From Brachyspira intermedia PWS/A (GTDB lineage Bacteria; Spirochaetota; Brachyspiria; Brachyspirales; Brachyspiraceae): a stretch of 64,000 nucleotides of DNA. The notes under the pieces were generated by a model, which saw only the letters and a program-made list of their open reading frames with translations, searched no databases and was not told the DNA's origin. Of the stretch, positions 40,154-48,454 are shown in pieces (the stretch's first letter is position 1; the number at the start of each line of letters is the position of its first letter). Where the stretch lies: contig NC_017243.1 in the NCBI RefSeq assembly GCF_000223215.1, positions 1,984,001 through 2,048,000 on the forward strand. Reading direction: 5' to 3'. The position numbers and the translations under genes were made by a program.

Positions 40154-42085
40154 TCATTTAGTAGTAAATATAGAATCATTCATTCTCTCCTTAGATTCTT
40201 TTTTGAGTTTCTCAATAAACTCATTCAAATCCATATCTTTAATTTCTTGTGAAGAACGTGTTCTGATAGATAATTTTCCACTAGAAACTTCTTCGGCTCC
40301 TATTATAACTGTATATGGAGTTCTTTGCAAGCGATATTTCTTAATCTTAGTACCTAAATTATCATCACCTTCATCAACTTCCACTCTGAAGCCGGCATCT
40401 TTCAATGCTTTAGCTACTTCATTAACTCTATCAATTTGAGATTTTTCATTAAGTACATTAACTACAGCTACTTGTAAAGGAGATAACCATAATGGGAATT
40501 TACCATTATAGTGTTCAACTAATATACCTATAAAACGTTCCATAGAACCAAGTATAGCTCTATGAAGCATTACAGGTGTATGTTTTTTACCATCTTTACC
40601 TTCATAGCTAATCTCAAATCTCATAGGAAGTGAGAAGTCAACTTGTAAAGTACCGCATTGCCAGTTTCTGTCAAGAACATCTTTAATATTGAAGTCTATC
40701 TTAGGACCATAGAAAGCTCCATCACCTTCATTAATCTTATAGCTTATTTTTAATTTGTCTAAAGCATTGATTAATGATTTAGTAGCAAGCTCCCAAATCT
40801 CATCGCTTCCGATTGATTTTGCTGGTCTAGTAGAAACAAATATTTCAAAGTTCTCGAAACCAAAGTCTTTATATACAGATAAATAGTATTCAATAGTATT
40901 AATAATTTCATCGCCTAATTGCTCTTCAGTACAGAATATATGAGCATCATCTTGAGTGAAAGCTCTTACTCTGAAAAGTCCATGCAAAGCTCCTGAAAGC
41001 TCATGTCTATGAACAAAACCTAATTCAGCAACTCTTAAAGGCAAATCTCTATAACTATGTATATTAGAATTATAAACAATCAAACCGCCAGGACAGTTCA
41101 TTGGTTTTACAGCATATTTAGTTTCATCAATTTCTGTAAAATACATGTTTTCTTTATAGTTATCCCAGTGTCCGCTTCTATGCCATAATTCTTCATTAAG
41201 TATAGCAGGAGTTTTTATTTCAACATATCCGCGTTTTTCATTTTCATTTCTAATATATGATTCAACAGCCTTATAAATAACCATTCCTCTAGGATGCCAG
41301 AAAGGAAAACCGGGACCTTCTTCATGGAAACTAAATAAATTTAATTCTTTACCTAATTTTCTATGATCTCTTTCTTTAGCTTCTTTGAGTTTTTTAAGGT
41401 ATTTATCTAATGATTCTTTACTTTCAAAAGCAGTACCATATATACGGGAAAGCATTTTATTATTAGAGTCTCCTCTCCAATAGCTTCCTGCAACAGACAT
41501 AAGTTTATATGCTTTTAAATAACCTGTTGAAGGAACATGAGGTCCTCTACAAAGGTCTATAAAATCGCCTTGCTCATAGAAAGATACTGTATCAGCATCT
41601 ATACCCTCTATAATTTCAACTTTATAAGGTTCATTAGCTTTCTTGAAATATTCTATAGCCTCATTTTTATTCATTACTTTTCTTACTACAGGAATATTTT
41701 CTTTGATGATTTTTTTCATTTCATCTTCGATTTTTGGCAAATCTTCTTCAGTGAAAGGCTTTTCAGCATCAAAATCATAATAGAAACCATCTTTAATAGC
41801 TGGTCCTATAGTAACTTGAGTATTAGGATAAAGTCTTCTAACAGCCTGAGCCATTAAGTGACTTGTAGAGTGTCTTAATATTTCAAGTCCCTCATCTGAG
41901 GTGGTTAGTATCAATTCTAAATCGCCGTCTGTTTCAGGCGTATATGTAAGGTCAACTTCTGTTCCATTAAACTTAGCTGCTACTGCATCTTTAGAATCTT
42001 TTTTAGCATTTTGTTTAAGGAAGTCTAATAAAGACTCTCCGTTGGACAAATCATAAGACTGTCCTAAATAATTAATTTTTGACAT
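40154..42085 (-). CDS. thrS: Threonyl-tRNA synthetase
   Basis: 643 aa from ATG 42085, preceded by AGAGGTG; the 42124 start adds 13 unlikely residues. Class II synthetase: N-terminal TGS domain (about 1-60), editing domain with HSTSHLMAQAV (about 75-85), catalytic core with zinc ligands in MNCPGGLIVY, the GFVHRHELSGALHGLFRVRA motif 2 and AILGSMERFIGILVEHY motif 3, then the anticodon domain (about 545-640). Heads the thrS-infC-rpmI-rplT operon. No T-box leader recognised in the 275-base upstream gap. Confidence 0.97.
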   Translation of the reverse strand: MSKINYLGQSYDLSNGESLLDFLKQNAKKDSKDAVAAKFNGTEVDLTYTPETDGDLELILTTSDEGLEILRHSTSHLMAQAVRRLYPNTQVTIGPAIKDGFYYDFDAEKPFTEEDLPKIEDEMKKIIKENIPVVRKVMNKNEAIEYFKKANEPYKVEIIEGIDADTVSFYEQGDFIDLCRGPHVPSTGYLKAYKLMSVAGSYWRGDSNNKMLSRIYGTAFESKESLDKYLKKLKEAKERDHRKLGKELNLFSFHEEGPGFPFWHPRGMVIYKAVESYIRNENEKRGYVEIKTPAILNEELWHRSGHWDNYKENMYFTEIDETKYAVKPMNCPGGLIVYNSNIHSYRDLPLRVAELGFVHRHELSGALHGLFRVRAFTQDDAHIFCTEEQLGDEIINTIEYYLSVYKDFGFENFEIFVSTRPAKSIGSDEIWELATKSLINALDKLKISYKINEGDGAFYGPKIDFNIKDVLDRNWQCGTLQVDFSLPMRFEISYEGKDGKKHTPVMLHRAILGSMERFIGILVEHYNGKFPLWLSPLQVAVVNVLNEKSQIDRVNEVAKALKDAGFRVEVDEGDDNLGTKIKKYRLQRTPYTVIIGAEEVSSGKLSIRTRSSQEIKDMDLNEFIEKLKKESKERMNDSIFTTK

Positions 42086-42332
42086 TATAACACCTCTTGA
42101 ATTGATACTTTTATTTGCATTCAATAAAAAAAATTTAATGCAAATATTTTAGACAATTATAACATACATAAAAACAATAGTCAACAAATTGATTATACAA
42201 TTATTAAAATTTCTAATATAAACTCATTAATAAAATAAAATTATTATTATATATTTTCAAACAACTATAATAAAAAATTACTATTTTTATTGAAAATTTA
42301 TTATTTTTACTATATTATTATTAAGTACTTTT

Positions 42333-42338
42333 TATAAT
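42333..42338 (+). promoter_or_regulatory. -10 box of the probable fba promoter
   Basis: TATAAT 23 bp before the fba start. The upstream -35 region is T-rich without a clear TTGACA at 16-18 bases, so only the -10 element is called. It sits in the 275-base gap between thrS and fba, in which nothing else is seen. Confidence 0.45.
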
Positions 42339-42360
42339 CAAAAAGAATAAGGAGAAAAAT

Positions 42361-43323
42361 ATGGTTAAATTCTCAGACTTAGGTCTTGTTAATAGTAGAG
42401 AACTTTTTAAAAAAGCTATAGGCGGTGGTTATGCTATACCAGCATTTAACTTTAATAATATGGAACAACTTCAAGCTATAGTACAAGCATGTGTAGAAAC
42501 TAAAAGCCCTGTTATAATTCAGGTTTCTTCAGGTGCTAGAAAATATGCTAATCAAACATTATTAAGATATATGGCTCAAGGTGCTGTTGAATATGCTAAA
42601 GAATTAGGTGTTAATGTACCTATAGTTTTACACTTGGATCATGGCGACAGTTTAGAACTTTGTAAAAGCTGTATTGAATATGGTTTTTCTTCTGTTATGA
42701 TAGACGGAAGCCATTATGATTATGATAAAAACGTTGAATTAACTAGAAGCGTTGTTGAGTATGCTCATAAATATGATGTTACTGTTGAAGGTGAATTAGG
42801 AGTACTTGCTGGTGTTGAAGATGATGTTGTAGCTGAACATCACACTTATACTCAGCCTGAAGAAGTAGAAGATTTCGTTAAAAAAACAGGAGTTGACTCT
42901 CTTGCTATTTCTATAGGTACTAGCCATGGTGCTTATAAATTTAAACCTGGTCAAAATCCTCAAATAAGATTAGACATTCTTAAAGAAATTGAGAAAAAAA
43001 TTCCTGGATTCCCTATCGTACTTCATGGTTCTTCAAGCGTACCTCAAGAATATGTTAAAATGATCAATGAAAACGGCGGTAAATTAGATGATGCTATAGG
43101 TATTCCAGAAGAGCAATTAAGAGAAGCTTCTAAGAGTGCAGTTTGTAAAATCAACATCGACAGCGATTCAAGACTTGCTATGACTGCTGCTATTAGAAAA
43201 GTATTCCATGATGATCCTAAAGAATTCGATCCTAGAAAATATTTAGGACCTGCTCGTGATGAAATGAAAAAACTTTATATGCATAAAATAATTAATGTAT
43301 TAGGTTCAGACGGTAAAATTTAA
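42361..43323 (+). CDS. fba: Class II fructose-1,6-bisphosphate aldolase
   Basis: 320 aa glycolytic/gluconeogenic enzyme, zinc-dependent TIM barrel. Start region GGGYAIPAFNFNNMEQLQAI, metal-site motif VLHLDHGDSLELCKSCIEYG (about 87-106), VEGELGVLAGVEDD (about 142), GTSHGAYKF (about 188) and VLHGSSSVP (about 220) are all present and match the class IIB type. AAGGAG before the ATG. A 30-codon basic protein gene follows at 24 bp. Confidence 0.97.
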   Translation: MVKFSDLGLVNSRELFKKAIGGGYAIPAFNFNNMEQLQAIVQACVETKSPVIIQVSSGARKYANQTLLRYMAQGAVEYAKELGVNVPIVLHLDHGDSLELCKSCIEYGFSSVMIDGSHYDYDKNVELTRSVVEYAHKYDVTVEGELGVLAGVEDDVVAEHHTYTQPEEVEDFVKKTGVDSLAISIGTSHGAYKFKPGQNPQIRLDILKEIEKKIPGFPIVLHGSSSVPQEYVKMINENGGKLDDAIGIPEEQLREASKSAVCKINIDSDSRLAMTAAIRKVFHDDPKEFDPRKYLGPARDEMKKLYMHKIINVLGSDGKI

Positions 43324-43347
43324 TAAAAATTAAAGGAGATATATACT

Positions 43348-43440
43348 GTGGGAAAACAACATAGAAAAGTAGTTAAACGCAAAAGAGCATTAAGAAGAAT
43401 CAAAAGACAAAAAGATGCTCTAAATGCTAAAACTAAATAA
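43348..43440 (+). CDS. Very small basic protein (30 aa), conserved-looking
   Basis: GTG start (43348-43350) with AAAGGAG seven bases upstream gives MGKQHRKVVKRKRALRRIKR and ends LNAKTK; 14 of 30 residues are Lys or Arg. The MGKQH.KV.KR.RR pattern resembles a tiny basic protein I recall from spirochaetes and related phyla, of unknown role, in the size range of small ribosome-associated proteins. It is followed directly by a terminator, so fba and this gene form one unit. Confidence 0.75.
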   Translation: MGKQHRKVVKRKRALRRIKRQKDALNAKTK

Positions 43441-43460
43441 TCATTGAAAACAAATTTTTT

Positions 43461-43488
43461 AAGGGCATGAGTTAATTCTTATGCCCTT
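43461..43488 (+). terminator. Probable terminator after fba and the small basic gene
   Basis: Stem AAGGGCAT (43461-43468) with ATGCCCTT (43481-43488) and partial inner pairing, followed by AATTATTTAA. The T tract is weak. Confidence 0.7.
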
Positions 43489-43536
43489 AATTATTTAACT
43501 AATCAAAATATATTACTTATAAAAATAGGAAATAAA

Positions 43537-44433
43537 ATGAAAAAATATATATTAATATTATTATTTGCTTTAATAATATCATGTACAAAAACAGTAGATA
43601 AATCACCACTTACACTTCAAACTGATTTCGGCAGAAAGGATAATGCAGTTGCTAGTATGTATGGAGTTGCTTTGACTGTAGATAAAGATTTAAAAGTTTA
43701 TGATCTTACTCATGAGATACCTGCTTTTAATATTTGGGAAGCTGCTTTAAGACTAGATCAAACTGCTAGATATTGGCCTGAAGGTACTGTATTTGTAAAT
43801 GTTGTAGATCCGGGAGTTGGTACCGATAGAAAATCTGTTGTTATGAAAACTACTAACAATTATTATTTTGTAACTCCTGATAATGGTTCTTTAACTTTTG
43901 TTGCTGAAAGTCTAGGTATAGAAGAAGTAAGAGAAATTGATGAGGCTGTAAACAGACTCACTAATTCTCAAGAATCATATACTTTTCATGGCAGAGATGT
44001 TTATGTATATACTGGTGCAAGACTAGCTTCAAAGCAAATAACTTTTGAACAGGTTGGAAAATCTTTAGGTACTAATATTACCAAAATAGAATATCAAAAA
44101 GCAAAATTTGAAAACGGAAAATTCTCTGCTAATATTCCAATACTTGATGTACAGTACGGTAATGTATGGTCATCACTTCCTCGTCAATTAATGCTGGATA
44201 ATGGAGTACAGGTTGGAGATATTTTGAATGTTTCTATATACAATCAAGGAAATTTAGTATGGAATGGAGATGTCAAACTTGTTAATACTTTCGGAGATAT
44301 ACCTGAAGGCGATAATATGGCTTATTTCAATTCAGAGCTTAATTTATCTGTTGCTGTGAATATGGGTAATTTCTCTGATAAATACAAAGTTTACAGCGGT
44401 CCTGAATGGAGTATGGAAATAATAAAAAAATAA
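43537..44433 (+). CDS. SAM hydroxide adenosyltransferase (DUF62) family lipoprotein
   Basis: 298 aa. Family motifs: LTLQTDFGRKDNAVASMYGV (about 25-44), VVDPGVGTDRKSVVMKT (about 90) with the Asp/Arg pair, PDNGSLTFV and TFHGRDVYVYTGARLA with the His; together the residues expected for hydrolysis of S-adenosylmethionine to adenosine and methionine. The C-terminal beta-barrel (about 195-298) is also present. Unusually, it starts with a lipoprotein signal ending in IISC, which would place it outside the cytosol, where SAM is not expected. A dispersed repeat begins directly after the stop. Confidence 0.85.
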   Translation: MKKYILILLFALIISCTKTVDKSPLTLQTDFGRKDNAVASMYGVALTVDKDLKVYDLTHEIPAFNIWEAALRLDQTARYWPEGTVFVNVVDPGVGTDRKSVVMKTTNNYYFVTPDNGSLTFVAESLGIEEVREIDEAVNRLTNSQESYTFHGRDVYVYTGARLASKQITFEQVGKSLGTNITKIEYQKAKFENGKFSANIPILDVQYGNVWSSLPRQLMLDNGVQVGDILNVSIYNQGNLVWNGDVKLVNTFGDIPEGDNMAYFNSELNLSVAVNMGNFSDKYKVYSGPEWSMEIIKK

Positions 44434-44678
44434 TATATACTAAAAATTTTTAAATTTGTCAAAAAACACAATTTTAAATTTATGTTATTTGTGGGGACTA
44501 GCCCCCACACCCCCAGTTCTTTTGTTGGCACAAAGAACCAAACGAAGTACGCCTACGGCGAAAGACTGCATTTTTACTAAGAATATAGTTTTTATCTTAG
44601 TATTTTTAAGAAAACTTAATAATATTTTATACTATTAATAAATTAAAATTAACAAAATGTAATTGTTTAGGTTTATTA
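44434..44678 (+). repeat. MITE-like GC-rich dispersed repeat, copy 2 (shorter)
   Basis: Starts at the stop codon of the preceding gene with TATATACTAAAAATTTTTAA then ATTTGTCAA, the same end as copies 1 and 3. The GC-rich core holds CCCCCAGTTCTTTTG, GCACAAAGAACC and CGCCTACGGCGAAAGACTGC. The right end is less clear; TTGTTTAGGTTTATTAT near 44662-44678 resembles the right end of copy 3. About 100 bases of the core present in the other copies are missing. Confidence 0.6.
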
Positions 44679-44741
44679 TAAAAAAGCTAAATATAAAATT
44701 TTTAGTATAGCTAAGTTTATCATATAATAATACAAAGCTGG

Positions 44742-44857
44742 CTAACAATTTTTATTAGCAATAATAAAAATAATAGATTTTAAATATTAGAAAGTTAAAT
44801 ATAAAAATTGTTAGTGTATGAGAAATTTACAACTAACAATTTGTATTAGCAATAATA
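44742..44857. repeat. Direct repeat and hairpin upstream of the HNH nuclease gene
   Basis: A 25-base sequence beginning CTAACAATTT and ending TTAGCAATAATA occurs at 44742-44766 and again at 44833-44857 with one difference. Between them AAATTGTTAGT (44805-44815) is the exact complement of ACTAACAATTT (44832-44842), forming an 11-bp stem with 16-base loop just before the ribosome site at 44857-44863. This could be an operator or an attenuator-like structure, or the trace of a local duplication. Confidence 0.7.
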
Positions 44858-44866
44858 GGAACGACT

Positions 44867-45484
44867 ATGGCAAGAAGAAAAAAGAAAAAATCATCTCCTT
44901 TATTTATATTATTCATTTTATTAATAGCAGCAGGATACTATTATTATAATAATGTATACAATAAAAAAGAAATTTCAAAAACAGAAAAGCCCAAAAAAGA
45001 AACTGTTACAAGATACAACAGAGATGATTGGGGAGATTGGGCTGATGAAGATAATGACGGACTTAATACAAGGCATGAAGTATTAGCCAGAGAATCATTA
45101 GTAAAACCTGTCATATCTAATAACAGAGTAATATCAGGAAAATGGTATGATAAGTTTACAGGAAAATATTTTACTAATGCCAAAGATTTAGATATAGATC
45201 ATTTAGTGCCTTTAAAAAATGCCCATATCAGCGGTGCTAGTAATTGGAGCAAAGAAAAGAAAAACGAATACTACAATTATATGAAGAATGAAAATCATTT
45301 GGTAGCCGTATCAAAAGGTGCAAATCGTTCTAAAGGCGATAAATCTCCTGTAGAATGGCTTCCTCCTAATGAAGAATATCAATGCGAATATGTAAGAGAA
45401 TGGTATAAAATCAAAACAGATTGGGGGCTTACAATAGAAGAAGGTTTTGATGAAGTTTCAAACAGAGTATGCAAAGGAAAATAA
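44867..45484 (+). CDS. Membrane-anchored HNH endonuclease family protein (DUF1524 / GmrSD C-terminal-like)
   Basis: 205 aa. A Lys-rich start then one membrane span (PLFILFILLIAAGYYYY) fixes the domain outside the inner membrane. The domain carries DIDHLVPLKNAHISGASNWS (about 106-125), the DHxxP core of His-Me finger nucleases, then HLVAVSKGANRSKGDKSPVE (about 144) and the end CEYVREWYKIKTDWGLT. Secreted relatives in Gram-positives are non-specific or uncharacterised nucleases. A role in using or destroying external DNA is inference. Confidence 0.85.
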   Translation: MARRKKKKSSPLFILFILLIAAGYYYYNNVYNKKEISKTEKPKKETVTRYNRDDWGDWADEDNDGLNTRHEVLARESLVKPVISNNRVISGKWYDKFTGKYFTNAKDLDIDHLVPLKNAHISGASNWSKEKKNEYYNYMKNENHLVAVSKGANRSKGDKSPVEWLPPNEEYQCEYVREWYKIKTDWGLTIEEGFDEVSNRVCKGK

Positions 45485-45540
45485 TTTTTTATTAATATAA
45501 TTTTTTAAACTTTACTATACTATAAAATAGTTTGAAATGT

Positions 45541-45878
45541 TTATACTAAAAAATTTTTAACTTTGTCAATTTTTTTATTCAACTTTTTCCCGCACACGCT
45601 CTGCGGGCTTCGCCAAAGTTGCAAAAAACGCAATTACTATAACTTTATATTAAACATATACTTATTAAATATAGGATATAACCTAAATTTAGACCATAAA
45701 TGCAGTTCTTTTGGTTCTCGCCGCAGGCGGGCTTCGCCTTATACCAATACCGAAAGGTACCTACTCGGTAAAAGAACTGGGGTGCTGCGTAAGCACACAG
45801 CGTGGTGGGCAAAGCCCTGCAAATATTTCAATTTACAAAATTAATTTTTGAAAAAATATATTTGTTTAGGTATATACT
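45541..45878 (+). repeat. MITE-like GC-rich dispersed repeat, copy 3
   Basis: Fills most of the 473-base gap between the nuclease gene and the ankyrin lipoprotein. Left end TTATACTAAAAAATTTTTAA then CTTTGTCAA; right end TTTGTTTAGGTATATACTC, an imperfect inverted copy. Core includes CCCGCACACGCTCTGCGGGC, a long hairpin CAGTTCTTTT (about 45711) with AAAAGAACTG (about 45771), then GGGGTGCTGCGTAAGCACAC and GGGCAAAGCCCTGCA. It aligns along its whole length with the complement of 823-1178. Confidence 0.7.
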
Positions 45879-45958
45879 CAATAACTTGTATATGCTTATC
45901 AAATAACAGTATTTAAGAAAATCATACTCATAGCATAATTGTAATAAAAACTGATAAT

Positions 45959-47614
45959 TTATTTATTATAATCTTCTATAAGCTGTTCAAAAAATCCTTT
46001 TTCAACATCAATAAGTTTTACTCTGCTTGTTTGATTAAATTTCTGTGCATCTGATTTATAATTATAATAATACTCTTCATTGTATACTTCTGAAAAATTA
46101 GTAGCTGATGCTGATATGAGATTAGATTTACCCGTAGAAAATTTATCTAAATATAATTCATTATTTTCTATAATAAATGTGTAATAATATGTTTTACCTG
46201 AATCATATTGTTCTGCTGTAATATAGTTTCCTGATACAGTAATATTAAAATCGCTTAAATATGTATATTCATAAAATGCATCTTGTAAAGGATAAAACCC
46301 TGATACAAATGAAGCTTTATTATCCTCTTTTTTCCATATAGTTATATAATGAAAATATTTATCTTCCTCACTTGTAAAATCATCGGGATAATCTATATAT
46401 TCCTGATTTAATATAGGAGATGATATAAACATATATTTATTATTAGTATCAGATTTAACAATAGACTCAGAAGTTGGTTCATAATAAAAATAAGTATTAG
46501 CTAATTTGAAATTTTGAGCTGTTTTATTTAATATTTTTACAATCAAATCATAATAATTATTTCCTGTAATAACAGTACCATTCAAATTTGTTGGACTTAA
46601 AACAGGAAAGTTATTTATTATTTCATCTCTTTCATCGCTATAATAACTATAATAATTCCAAATGTTTTCTAATTCTTGATTGTCTTGAAAACAATTAATA
46701 TTAACATCAGCATCTTTTTCCAATAAATAACCAGCAATATCATAATTTTCTAAAAATGCACTATACATTAAAGGAGTTCCTATAGAACCATCCCTCATTC
46801 TATTTAGAGAATTAATATCCGCACCAAGATCCAGAAAATATTTTACTAAATCAATATCCTGATTATGTATGGAAGTAAATAATAAATCACTTTGTAAGTT
46901 ATAATCAACTTTTTCAAAATTATAATCGTATAATATATCAAGCATTTTTTTAATAATATCCGAATCACCATTATTAACCATTAAGTCATATACATCTTTA
47001 TAGTCAAAATATATTCCAGAGTCTATCAAATAATAAACAATATCTGAATATTCTTTACTGCCAATATGATCATAATATGTTTTTTTAAGATAATAATAAT
47101 AAGATAATGTTTTAAATATTTTTTTACTTGATAAATCAATGCCATGCTCTACAATCCATTTTATTAAATCATAATAAACAATAGAGTCTGTACTGTATTT
47201 TATAGCAAGCATTAATGCATTATTACCATCTTCATCTTCAGCATTTATAGTCTTTATAAGTAAATCTCTTATAGGCTTTAATTTTTCTTTTTCTTTTTTT
47301 ATTAACTCTCCATTTTCTTTATCATTTACATACTCCCCTAATAATTTATTAATTCTAACTAGAAGTATTTCATCAAGTTCTTCTTCTGTATATGATTTTA
47401 TAGGGTATATATTTTTTCTTACTATAACATCACTTTTATTATTAACATTATTAGTAACTATATTATTTTGATTTGTAATAATTGTATTCGTATTTTGGGA
47501 TAATGCATTTGAATTGGTATTTACATTAGGATTTATATTGTTTTCTTTCTTTTCTTCACTATTAGAACAACTCATTAGAACAATTAAACTTATTATAATT
47601 AATACAAATTTCAT
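45959..47614 (-). CDS. Ankyrin repeat lipoprotein with C-terminal unknown domain
   Basis: 551 aa. Lipoprotein signal with lipobox VLMSC, then an Asn-rich spacer (about 20-65). Scattered ankyrin repeats occupy about 100-310, for example NALMLAIKYSTDSIVYYDLI and IGTPLMYSAFLENYDIAGYL. The region about 330-551 is beta-rich and aromatic (YYDLIVKILNKTAQNFKLAN, YFHYITIWKKEDNKASFVSG) and unlike any family I know. Probably an envelope protein. Lies 60 bp after the DUF4261 gene. Confidence 0.85.
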   Translation of the reverse strand: MKFVLIIISLIVLMSCSNSEEKKENNINPNVNTNSNALSQNTNTIITNQNNIVTNNVNNKSDVIVRKNIYPIKSYTEEELDEILLVRINKLLGEYVNDKENGELIKKEKEKLKPIRDLLIKTINAEDEDGNNALMLAIKYSTDSIVYYDLIKWIVEHGIDLSSKKIFKTLSYYYYLKKTYYDHIGSKEYSDIVYYLIDSGIYFDYKDVYDLMVNNGDSDIIKKMLDILYDYNFEKVDYNLQSDLLFTSIHNQDIDLVKYFLDLGADINSLNRMRDGSIGTPLMYSAFLENYDIAGYLLEKDADVNINCFQDNQELENIWNYYSYYSDERDEIINNFPVLSPTNLNGTVITGNNYYDLIVKILNKTAQNFKLANTYFYYEPTSESIVKSDTNNKYMFISSPILNQEYIDYPDDFTSEEDKYFHYITIWKKEDNKASFVSGFYPLQDAFYEYTYLSDFNITVSGNYITAEQYDSGKTYYYTFIIENNELYLDKFSTGKSNLISASATNFSEVYNEEYYYNYKSDAQKFNQTSRVKLIDVEKGFFEQLIEDYNK

Positions 47615-47674
47615 AATACCTACCCAATCTATAATTTTTTCAAAGTATATATTACAGTGTCTTTATTATCAAAT

Positions 47675-48436
47675 CTATTGATTTTTATTTATGTCTTTTA
47701 AACTCTTTTCAAGCATTATAAATTTATTATCAAAGAATTTAAACATTCCTATATAATCATCATCTGTCTGCATAGTATTGCCGTCTTCAAGATTAAGATT
47801 ATTTTCTATAATGCTTCTTGATAATATCATCAATACCCTGATTATGCTTTCAACTTCTCTTAAAGTTTTATAGGCCATAATCTCATACTTACCGAAATTT
47901 TTAAGCCCTTCAGTATAGGCATGATTTCCATTATTATCTGAAAAGACATCAACTCTCACCCATAAACGAGTTGGAAAGTATTTATCATTTTTTATATATT
48001 CATTCATCTCAAATAAATATGTATCTTTAGAAATAAGAAGATTAATCTCCCCTATCAAAACGGCAGATACATTATTTACTTTTATTATAGAATAGCATAC
48101 CTTACTAAAAGTTAAAGCAATATCTTTGAAATTAGTATTCTCACTATTAACCTTGATTGATAAAAATGATTTATGACTAAGTATTTTTTCTCTTGTGGCA
48201 TTATCTATATCATTATAATTCATCAAGATTTCAGCTTCATTATCAGGCACATTGAATGGAGCAAGTTCATATTCAAAATCTATTGCTTCGATATTAAATG
48301 TATTTTTATTATTATGACTTACTACAGTTATATCTATATTCCAATCATCTTTTAATTGTTTTGAAAAATCATTGAACATTTTATCATCTAGTAATATAAA
48401 AGCTATTACAGAATTATTTTGTATTAAATTATTCAT
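47675..48436 (-). CDS. DUF4261 domain protein
   Basis: 253 aa cytosolic. Matches the DUF4261 pattern: an N-terminal AFILLDDKMFNDFSKQLKDD, the loop ELAPFNVPDNEAEILM, HKSFLSIKVNSENTNFKDIA, and the distinctive PTRLWVRVDVFSDNNGNHAY followed by TEGLKNFGKYEIMAYKT. Function of this domain is unknown. It follows murF by 18 bp and is probably in the same transcript. Confidence 0.78.
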   Translation of the reverse strand: MNNLIQNNSVIAFILLDDKMFNDFSKQLKDDWNIDITVVSHNNKNTFNIEAIDFEYELAPFNVPDNEAEILMNYNDIDNATREKILSHKSFLSIKVNSENTNFKDIALTFSKVCYSIIKVNNVSAVLIGEINLLISKDTYLFEMNEYIKNDKYFPTRLWVRVDVFSDNNGNHAYTEGLKNFGKYEIMAYKTLREVESIIRVLMILSRSIIENNLNLEDGNTMQTDDDYIGMFKFFDNKFIMLEKSLKDINKNQ

Positions 48437-48454
48437 TTTTAAGCCTTTATTATT

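Noticed and set aside
44456-44638. 60-codon plus-strand open frame after the SAM-hydrolase gene
   Set aside because: Also inside a repeat copy, no ribosome site, not kept in other copies.
45563-45844. 93-codon plus-strand open frame
   Set aside because: It lies wholly inside the dispersed GC-rich repeat, its sequence is not protein-like, and the same element elsewhere does not keep the frame.
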